Below, in pieces: positions 53,301 to 60,000 of a DNA stretch of 60,000 nucleotides. Origin of the DNA: Symbiodinium natans (Eukaryota; Sar; Dinophyceae; Suessiales; Symbiodiniaceae); assembly GCA_905221605.1 (NCBI GenBank), contig CAJNDS010001746.1:527797-587796 (forward strand), read 5' to 3'. The notes under the pieces are model-generated. The model ran no database searches and was not told the DNA's origin. It saw only the letters and a program-made list of their open reading frames with translations. The position numbers and the translations under genes were made by a program. Numbering within the stretch: position 1 is the first letter of the stretch; the number at the start of each line of letters is the position of its first letter.

Positions 53301-55783
53301 ACCGTGTGAATATAATGCATGCTCCCCCATACAATGGCGCGAGGCTGCGAGGCATGACGGTTTTTGCTTCTTTGTATACCTTTGTGTTTCCTAAATGCCC
53401 GGAAACCAGTCCGCGCACGCTTTCTCGATGTTTTCCATGGTCGGCGCTTGTGTCTTTGATTGCCAAAGGTAAAAAACACGGGGTCCCGCAGGTCTGCGCC
53501 CATCATTTACACAACTCTGCTTGCTCTGCGTACGAGCGCGAAGGGAGGGGACGTGCGACAATCTTTTAGGGCCCTCATCAGGCCCTACGAGCACAAAGGG
53601 AGACATATGACAAACCTCTAAAGGATATGACTGTACTTCTACAGTGTGCTGAATCCCAAAGTTTGGGTGCTGTTTGACAATTTGAGTACGCTTGGGCCCC
53701 ACAAAGCAGGATGCTAGTTGAACACGCTCGGTCCCCAAAACTTGGGTGTTATTTGAGTACGTGCAGTCCCCAAAAGCAGGATCGTAGTTGAACACGCCTC
53801 TTTGAAACCTTCAAACCTCGCACGCTGGGCCCTTCAAGCACATTATGGTTTTAGGGCTTTCAGGCTTAACCTCGAGGGGCCCTCACCCCACGAGCACGAA
53901 GGGAGGGGACATGCGACAAACTTCTAGTGCCCTCTCCAAACCTTACGAGCACGAAGGGAGGGGACATCCGACAAACTTCTAAGGGTTATGTTTTTATTCT
54001 ACAGCGTTCTGAACGTGTAAACGTTAGGAACAACATAGGATTTTTTTGCGCTCGTATAGAACCTTTCCGCAGAGCAATCAGGGTTTTTACCCAACTCTTC
54101 TTGCTCTGCGAAAAGGTTTCGCAGCACCCAATAAAAGGTTGCGTAAGCAAATAGAGATGTTTGTCCCTTTTGTGCATAGGGTGTGCAAGCGCAAAAACAT
54201 CCTATGTTTTCCTAACGTTTGCACATTTGAAACGCTGTAGAAGTAAAAACATGTTTTTTGGAGGTTTGCTGTGTCTCCCAGTGCAGGCGGATTACGTGGC
54301 CAACTAGCATCCTGCTTTTTGGGGACCGAGTGTACTCAAATAGCACCCAAGTTTCATGAAAGCTTTGGGGACCGAGCGTGTTCAACTAGCATCTTGCTTT
54401 TTGGGGACACAGCGTCTCAAACAGCACCCATGTTTTGGGGACCGCGCTTTCAGAACACGTGTGTCCCTTTTCCCTTCGCGCTCGTAGGGTGACGTCGAAA
54501 GCAACTAGCACCCCTTCTGCGCCCTGATGACCAAATAGCTCGCGCCATGGCGCGAGCTATTTGGTCGCAGGGGAAGCACCTATGGTGTGTTAGCACGTTA
54601 AAGCACGTTTTCCGGGCTAGTGTTCTGCCCCCAAAAGCCGGTGCCAGTAACGTAATCGTGGCCCTATAGACCGCCTGCATTTCAAATCGGTTCCAGTGAC
54701 CCAATCTTGCCAAGCGCGTGACACCAAGCGGTTCCTGTTTGGGGAATGAGTCTTCTCGGGTTGCCTCTTGTCGCGGGCTACCTCTTGTCTCCGAGCCTCT
54801 TTCCCTCAGAGAGAGCCTCTCTCCAGAGTGAGGCCCTGGGCGGAGGCGGCGCGGCGCTTCCCGGCCGTGAAGTTCCTGAAAGGGGTGGCCTCGGAGGCCG
54901 CGGGGCGGGGGGGCCTTCCTTTTTCTTGGTTGGAGGCCGTTCAAGAGCCAAATTACCTTTCGAAGTGTGGGCCGCAAATTCAACATCACGCAAGACAAAT
55001 ACTCTGATTCCAATATTAGGGGATCATTCTGAGCCACCCGAGATCATTCCCGACTTCCCGGACAGCCTCACGCCCACTGTGATCATGTGCCCCTGCAGTC
55101 TTCTTCTGTCAAAGGAAAAGGGGGAGGAAAGATCGAGAGAGAGGGAGAGCCTTGTTAGTATGTCCTTCTCTCCTCTCAAAAGAGAGGTACAAGGACAAGG
55201 AGTGCGCGAAGAAGGTGCAGGGCCTCGCCGACTGGGGAGGCCAAAATCGAGTCTGCCGCGGGCCAAGTCGGGCCCAAGCCAAATCTCTGAATTAAGAAGA
55301 TGGGGCTCGTATAACTCTTATACCATTGTTGCTTTGTTTTTGAGGATGTTCGGAGTCGTAGAAAGCGGGAGCTCTGCCTTGAGGTGCCGATTCCGTGGAG
55401 TGGGTGCTGGCAGAGCTGGGAGTGGTGACGTGCCCTAACACTTGTCTGTGCTCCTTTGAGCGTTTCACATTGGGAGAGAGAAGTTCGGCCCTCTGAACGC
55501 CTTTGAACGCCCTGACAGCTGAGGTGAAGACGGAACTGGAAGAGGATCCCAGGGTGACTTGGCACACCTTCAGGGCACTGACGTTTGCTAAGCACTTTTG
55601 CCCGGGGACCGGATTGTTGATTTCGCCGCCGCGAGGCCTCCGAGCCTGCAGATGGCCCCAGTGGCCGGAAGGAGGAGAGAGACGGAGTAGGATTCTGCAT
55701 CTCAGGGGGCAGTGTGTTCAAAGCGGCCGGCCGCCGATGTGTGAAAGGACTTCTCCGATTCCGACGAAGGCGGAGACCCGTGA
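47359..55783 (+). CDS. Phosducin-like protein (thioredoxin-fold), multi-exon
   Basis: Cytosolic chaperone cofactor of the phosducin-like family, which helps CCT fold tubulin, actin or G-protein beta subunits. Exons by eye: 47359-47427 (EFRSFDEIEALQK), 47545-47610 (DDDEELLRKYRKQRL, the usual acidic-helix/R-K-x-R-L end), 51666-51758 (RFGELRQLCRAEYIREVTEA), ~54833-54899 (RRFPAVKFLKGVASEA), 55043-55086 (IIPDFPDSLTPTVI), 55187-55239 (YKDKECAKKVQGLADWGG), 55384-55431 (ADSVEWVLAELGVVT), 55519-55553 (EVKTELEEDPR), 55748-55783 (DFSDSDEGGDP, TGA). Joins agree in phase; most donors are GC, 55087 and 55554 are GT. The exon with the first thioredoxin beta strands (between 51,758 and 54,833) was not found, nor a sure first exon. 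Confidence 0.85.
47611..51665. other. Large phosducin-gene intron
   Basis: About 4 kb with CT/AG tracts at 48,398-48,420 and a 10-bp repeat, TTACACCATG, about eight times at 48,630-48,705. ACACTTGAAGA repeats lie at 47,768-47,820. Open frames near 49.1-50.2 kb and 50.6-51.0 kb have no recognised domain. Confidence 0.6.
52746..52783. repeat. Near-perfect 38-bp palindrome, copy 1
   Basis: GACCAAATAGCTCGCGCC followed by ATGGCGCAAGCTATTTGGTC: self-complementary over 38 bases except one pair. A half copy lies at about 53,030-53,050. Confidence 0.9.
53066..53320. repeat. AT-rich hairpin island
   Basis: Inverted repeats of ATAATATAATTCATGTGAAT-type at 53,069-53,153 and ATAATATTATTATG near 53,255, with GTGTGAAC and CACTTCGTTC arms. 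Similar in character to the island at 18.2-18.6 kb. Confidence 0.6.
54529..54566. repeat. Perfect 38-bp palindrome, copy 2
   Basis: GACCAAATAGCTCGCGCC then ATGGCGCGAGCTATTTGGTC: every position pairs. Flanks (CTGAT before, GCAGG after) match copy 1. Confidence 0.95.
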
Positions 55784-56203
55784 AGAGCACACAGCCTGTG
55801 ACCCCCCCCACACCCACGCACTCTCTCTCTCTCTCTCTCTCTCTCTCATACGCACGCATTTGCAGGCAAAGACGACCGCAGCTACACCTCCTCCAGACTC
55901 GAGCGAACTCTTCGGGGAAAGTGGAGATAACATGGACGGCGCAGCCCTGTGTGCCATATCTGTTGCCCGCAACCTTGCTTTGCACTTTGAGCTTCGCTGT
56001 TGCCACAATTGCTTGCGCTTCGTTGCATGCCTTGTGCACAGCAAGCCTTGCAAGCACTTGAGCGCAAGCCGAACCCACGGTCAAGAAACGGCGCAGGATC
56101 TTAGAGAGCGGTCACAGCGTTCCAGCAAAAAGATCAGTCTGAAGCCGCATTCGGGCGCACCCCATCGCAACCCTAAAGTCGTTGCCTGATTAGGGCACTT
56201 GTT

Positions 56204-57082
56204 ATGGCTCCCTCTGTGGCTTCTGCTGCTCTGGCCATGAATCCTGCAAGCTACGGCCACGCCGGCCACGCCGGCCACGCCGGCGGCTTGAGGGCACCTC
56301 GCAGGGCGCGCGTAGAGGTGCGCCGAGGCTCCGCCAATGGATCCCAAGCTCTCGCTCTGAGCTTTCTAAGCACTTTGGCCCTTCGGGGAGGCGCTTCTCC
56401 CAGAGGCAGAGCGAGGGGTATTCGGGGCCAGCGCGCCGGTCTCCGCGCACGAGGTGGAAGCGATGATGGGCTTCGTCCATGGCAGCGGCAGCTGCCGAAT
56501 GTGTTGACCTGCTTGCGGATCCTGGCCATCGTGCCTGTGATGGCCCTGTTCTACCTGCCCTGGAAGCACAGTCCATTGGCTTGCTGCTGCATCTTTGCTG
56601 CCGCCTCTGCGACAGATGGGATCGACGGCTACCTTGCACGGCGCTGGAAAGTCGTCTCTCCCTTTGGCCAGTTCCTTGATCCTGTGGCAGACAAGCTGCT
56701 CGCGTGTGCCGTTCTGGTGCTGCTGCCGACAGCCGAGTTCGAATCTCGGGCGTCGCTTGCCGTCCCGGCGGCGCTCATCATCCTGCGCGAGATCTTTGCA
56801 AGCGCTCTGCGCGAGTGGACTGCCAAGGTGGGGGAAAGTTCCCTCACCCAGGTTGGCGTTTGGGGAAAGCTGAAGACGGCTGTCATCCTTTTGAGCCTCT
56901 GCGGGCTCCTGGCAACTTGCCGCTCCGGCTTCAGTTCCGGGATCTTCAAGGTGAGCCTGTGTCTTCTCTATCTGGGCACAGTCCTGGCCTACATCTCCAT
57001 AGGCAGCTACCTAAAGGCCGCCATGCCTGCCTTCAAGGCTCCCAAGAAGCTACAAGAGCTTGCGTCCGACGAAAGCAAGTAG
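56204..57082 (+). CDS. CDP-diacylglycerol-glycerol-3-phosphate 3-phosphatidyltransferase (PGP synthase)
   Basis: Makes phosphatidylglycerophosphate from CDP-diacylglycerol and glycerol-3-phosphate, the committed step to phosphatidylglycerol (plastid) or cardiolipin. A 292-residue membrane protein in one exon. Residues about 95-290 match bacterial-type PgsA: LPNVLTCLRILAIVPVMALF (first membrane helix), the CDP-alcohol phosphotransferase motif DG-x2-AR-x8-G-x3-D-x3-D (DGIDGYLARRWK, then FGQFLDPVADK, all key residues present), ILREIFASALREW and GKLKTAV near the end, with five or six membrane helices. The first 94 residues are an Ala/Gly/Arg-rich extension with a hydrophobic stretch (ALALSFLSTLALRGG), likely an organelle-targeting leader. 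No introns, unlike its neighbours. Starts 421 bases after the phosducin-like stop. Confidence 0.93.
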   Translation: MAPSVASAALAMNPASYGHAGHAGHAGGLRAPRRARVEVRRGSANGSQALALSFLSTLALRGGASPRGRARGIRGQRAGLRARGGSDDGLRPWQRQLPNVLTCLRILAIVPVMALFYLPWKHSPLACCCIFAAASATDGIDGYLARRWKVVSPFGQFLDPVADKLLACAVLVLLPTAEFESRASLAVPAALIILREIFASALREWTAKVGESSLTQVGVWGKLKTAVILLSLCGLLATCRSGFSSGIFKVSLCLLYLGTVLAYISIGSYLKAAMPAFKAPKKLQELASDESK

Positions 57083-57575
57083 ACCCAAGCCCCACAATAT
57101 CCATCAGCCTGGCCCTCCCAGCTCAGGAACCATGACTAGGCCCATGAACTTTTGGGGGAGTGATCCTGATATTGTGTCAGTTTTGAGTTTGGGGTGCATC
57201 TTTTGACCCCACGCTTAATTAGACCCTGGACCTTTTTGACTGCCCTTTCTTCGGCCCCCACCCCCTCAGTTGTACTTCTTGCGAGCGCCTCGTCTCTCCG
57301 CATCCTCCTTCTCAAAAAGCTTGCAAAAATGGTCTTGAAATGAGAGCGCTCACTTCTAAGCTCCTCCTGTTTGGCCTGCACCGCACAACTTATCTTGTAG
57401 CGCATCTGCTCTCTCCCCTCTGTCATTCCCGAAGGAGTGAGAAGCCGGCATCCTCTCAACAACTTTTCTCTGAGCATCCCCTTCCCCCCCCTCACTGGTG
57501 TAGCATCCCCCTTGGCATCCCCCCCCCCATTTCCCCCCGCCCCTGCCCTTTAGCCTGGGCGTGATGGGGGTGCCC
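57083..57575. other. Host intergenic region
   Basis: 3' flank of the PGP synthase gene. C- and T-rich sequence, no coding signal seen on +; an open frame on - (57,136-57,495) has no recognisable domain. Confidence 0.5.
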
Positions 57576-57582
57576 ATGTAGC

Positions 57583-58610
57583 CATGGGTCCTGGCGATCC
57601 GGCCTCCTTGTACCTGCTGCCGGCTATCACTGGTCGCTGCGTGGAGGTCCTGCCCAGGCGCGTGCAGCTTTTTGTCAAGCTTAAGGGGAGGGTCATATAT
57701 CTATATATATGTATAATATGACATACGGGCTCTCACTCAGAAGTTGAGCAGGAAGCTGAACAACTTTGGAGTCGACCCGAGAAGAGAGGAGACCGCGAGA
57801 GAGCGATCTAAGGAACCGCGCCCTCTCAAGCTTTTTTTCAATCTGTCTCCCATCTCTACACTTTTACGGGGGTTTCTTGTAACAAGCACAAGCAAGCGAT
57901 TCCACCCAAGTCTGGGGCCCAGAGAGAGAGAGAGAGAGAGATATTTTGAGCTCTGAGCTCACGGGTGCGACTCGGCAGTTTCACACCGGGGAAGCAAAGT
58001 AGGTGTGGACGCAGCGCAGTGGAAGTGAAGGGGCACAGTCGTCATTAATGTGGGGTGGGGGGAAGGGGGAAGGGGGGGGAACACATACACTGTGCACTGC
58101 GGTCTCGCCGCCTCTCCTGTTCAGTTTCACAACGATGAAATGACGTGTGGACCTCGGCGCGCCCAGAGTGCGGGGGGCGGTGAGGCCCTTCAAGCCCCGT
58201 AGAAGAAGAAGAAGAGGAAGAAGAGGAGAGAGCCCCAGTTGAAAAAGAGGCCCATCAAGCTCCAGCGGTCTGTGCGGGACCGCGTCAGCCGCAGCCGGCC
58301 CGCAGTGAAGAGCTGCTTCACCAAGGACATTGGGGAGGGGGGATAATTGAATCGTCATCGCTTTGACGTTTCGTTTGCGTCGCGTTGCGCGTTGTTTTTG
58401 CATGTTTTTGTGTTCTTTGGAGAAAGAGTTCATGGGGGGAAAAACCCGTGGAGCCAGGAAGAGGTGCCCAAACATGAACGCGATCTGGAAGGCTTCGAGG
58501 CACGCCCCGAAGAGTCCTACTCTGATACTCCTGCGGTCTCCCCCCCCAAAAAAAAGCTCCTCAATTCTCAGCCCTCCCTCAACCGTCGCCTCCCCGCTCT
58601 CAGCACTCTC
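57583..58610 (+). CDS. Unidentified host gene, exon-like segments
   Basis: Coding-like pieces on +: about 57,583-57,670 (ATG, then GPGDPASLYLLPAITGRC), 57,742-57,785 (KLSRKLNNFGVDPR), about 58,205-58,346 (basic: RREPQLKKRPIKLQRSVRDR then SRSRPAVKSCFTKDIG) and about 58,450-58,610 (EEVPKHERDLEGFEARPEES then YSDTPAVSPPKKKLLN). They suggest one gene with a basic, disordered C-terminal half. No family recognised; joins not established. Confidence 0.35.
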
Positions 58611-59010
58611 TCCCTCTCTCTCGCTTTCTCTCTTTTTTTCTCTCCCTTGTGCTCTCTCATGCTTTCTCTTTCTTTCTCTTTCTCTCTCTTTCTCTCTGTT
58701 TCTCTCTCTTTTTCTCCTTTTTTATCTCTCTTTCTCGCTCTTTCTCTCTTTCTCTCTCTTTCTCTCTCTTTCTCCCTTTGTTCTCCCTTTTTCTCCCTTT
58801 TTCTAATTTTTTTCTATCTTTTCTCTCTCTCTTTCTCTTTTTCTTTGTTTTTCTCTTTCTCTCTTTCTCTCTTTCTCTCTTTCTCTCTATCTCTCTATCT
58901 CTCTATCTCTCTATCTCTCTTTCTCTCTTTCTCTCTTTCTCTCTTTCTCTCTTTCTCTCTTTCTCTCTTTCTCTCTTTCTCTCTTTCCCTCTTTCCCTCT
59001 TTCTATCTCG
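58605..59010. repeat. CT-rich microsatellite
   Basis: About 400 bases of CTCTTT and related units on +, with a clean 8-bp period, TCTCTCTT to TTTCTCTC, at 58,860-58,985. Confidence 0.97.
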
Positions 59011-59157
59011 GCCTCCCCAAACCACTCCAAGTCTCAGCACCTCTCGACGAGTCTCCGAGAATCTCTCCGAGGCCCCGAGCAGCGCCTCTCCGCTTCCACA
59101 TCGGTCGGCGTCGGTGCTGCCCCTCACGGACTCCTGGAGCGCTTCGGTGAAGAGAGA

Positions 59158-59205
59158 GTCGGCTCGAGTAGACTCGAGCGGACTCGAGTAGACTCGAGTA
59201 GAGCC
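59158..59205. repeat. GACTCGAGTA/GACTCGAGCG repeat
   Basis: Four to five tandem copies of a 10-bp unit containing CTCGAG. Confidence 0.85.
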
Positions 59206-59387
59206 ACCGATCTCCAGCTGATCGATTCCCGATGTCGGTTCGTTGCCACTCGTGGACTCGAATGAAGGGATTGTCTTTGTGCACAGGTGACGAGACCTAG
59301 CTCTGTGGAGGTTAAGGAGTTGTCGTTTACCGCACTACCCCGAACCAAGGCACTAGGGGAAAAACACGTCCGGGACCTGATCAGAAT

Positions 59388-59868
59388 TCTTATTAATCTT
59401 AATTTTAGTTCAATTTAATCAATTTTCATTACATTCAATTCATTAATTTTTTTATTTTTAATTCATTTTAATTGGTTGTTAATTCATTTTCATGTACTTT
59501 TATTAAATTTTAAGTATTTTTCACTTATTTAATTAATTTTGATTAATTTTAAATAATTTGAATTAATTTTCATTAATTTTTTTAAATCTTAATTAATAAT
59601 TAAAATTCATGAATTTTAATTCGTCTAATTAGTTTTAATTAGTTTTAAGTAATTTTCATTAAGTTTGATTTATTTTAATCAATTTCAATTACTTCTAATT
59701 ACTCTTAATTGATTTTATGAATTGAAATAATTTTAATCAATTTTACGTGATTTTTGAATAATTTTAAGTAATTGTAATTCATTTTCTTAATTTTGATTAG
59801 TTTCAATTAATTTTAGTTAACTTTATTCAATTTTAATTGGCTTTAATAAATTTTATTCAATTTTAATC
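59388..59868. repeat. Degenerate AT-rich tract
   Basis: About 480 bases made almost only of TTAATTTTAATT-, AATTAATTTTAAGT- and TTTTCATTAATTTT-like words, T-rich on +, inside GC-rich DNA. No open frame; borders are abrupt. Confidence 0.9.
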
Positions 59869-59880
59869 GGGGCCTTGGTT

Positions 59881-60000
59881 TCGACGCTTCGCGCAAATTC
59901 CGTTGCTTTTCGATGCTGCCGCTGTGGTTTCGCGCGAATTGCGTTGCATTTCGATGCTCCCACTGTAGCTTGGCGCGAATTCCGGCCTCTCGTCTTCAGA
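59881..60000. repeat. 41-bp tandem repeat running off the window
   Basis: Two full units and a partial third: GCTTCGCGCAAATTCCGTTG then CTTTTCGATGCTGCCGCTGT plus one base, with 41-base period; the array probably continues beyond the window. Confidence 0.8.

Larger units (their letters stand above)
52005..54240. repeat. Inverted-repeat (foldback) structure in a phosducin-gene intron
   Basis: Sequence at about 52,005-52,320 returns as its reverse complement at about 53,930-54,240. The best part is about 75 bases: 52,131-52,204 (with GCAAGAAGAGTTGGGTAAAA) against 54,053-54,126. The outer part shares GCAAACGTTAGGAAAACATA. Between the arms lie direct and inverted copies of GGGACCGAGCGT-CTCAA and TTCAACTAGCATCCTGC units and an AT-rich hairpin island. 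No transposase frame seen; it resembles a foldback or non-autonomous DNA element. Confidence 0.75.

Noticed and set aside
58347-59191. Ser/Phe/Leu-rich frames after 58,610
   Set aside because: Only the first part before the CT microsatellite looks coding; the rest is repeat.

Overview
The window is nuclear DNA of a microalga, most likely a dinoflagellate. The host DNA is GC-rich and full of simple repeats. Its genes are cut into very small exons (17 to about 95 bases), and most intron donors are GC rather than GT (at least 20 GC-AG introns fit the exons of one gene). Degenerate TTTAGGG telomere-type repeats occur in several places. Every host gene I could place is on the + strand. The species cannot be named from the sequence.

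Host left flank (1-30,090). A 42-bp minisatellite opens the window. From 1,758 to 12,989 runs the C-terminal three quarters of a K+-independent (type II) H+-pumping inorganic pyrophosphatase in more than 30 small exons; its first exons lie upstream or are not visible. An intronless ORF with a ubiquitin-like region sits inside one intron. Unidentified exon sets follow (about 13.0-14.15 kb, 22.2-23.1 kb, 27.2-29.99 kb). Between them are a TG/CT microsatellite, an AT-rich hairpin cluster (18.2-18.6 kb) and a 630-bp interstitial telomere-like array (20.4-21.0 kb).

Integrated virus (30,091-46,547). An AT-rich block of 16.46 kb is a decayed Polinton-like virus (PLV). It has 95-bp terminal inverted repeats starting AGT and ending ACT (94/95 identical) and a 5-bp target duplication, ATGTA. 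It carries a truncated double-jelly-roll major capsid protein, penton, a lipase-like hydrolase, a polymerase-SF1 helicase fusion, an rve-type integrase, a GIY-YIG nuclease, a DUF5754-type protein, two zinc-finger paralogs and small unknown genes. Many genes carry single-base frameshifts and the integrase has one stop codon; the GIY-YIG, DUF5754 and zinc-finger frames are open. Two GC-rich host segments lie inside the virus: 30.65-31.11 kb in the capsid gene and 35.04-38.13 kb in a small gene. Both contain telomere-like repeats.

Host right flank (46,553-60,000). A phosducin-like protein gene (47,359-55,783) has small GC-donor exons; one large intron holds a 2.2-kb inverted-repeat (foldback) structure with palindromes. 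A single-exon phosphatidylglycerophosphate synthase with an N-terminal extension follows (56,204-57,082). Then come exon-like pieces of an unidentified gene, a long CT microsatellite, a degenerate AT tract and the start of a 41-bp tandem repeat.

The virus lies 97 bases after the stop codon of one host gene and before the phosducin-like gene, so its insertion broke no host reading frame that I can recognise. Exon borders are read by eye from protein continuity and AG acceptors; those marked approximate may be off by a few bases.
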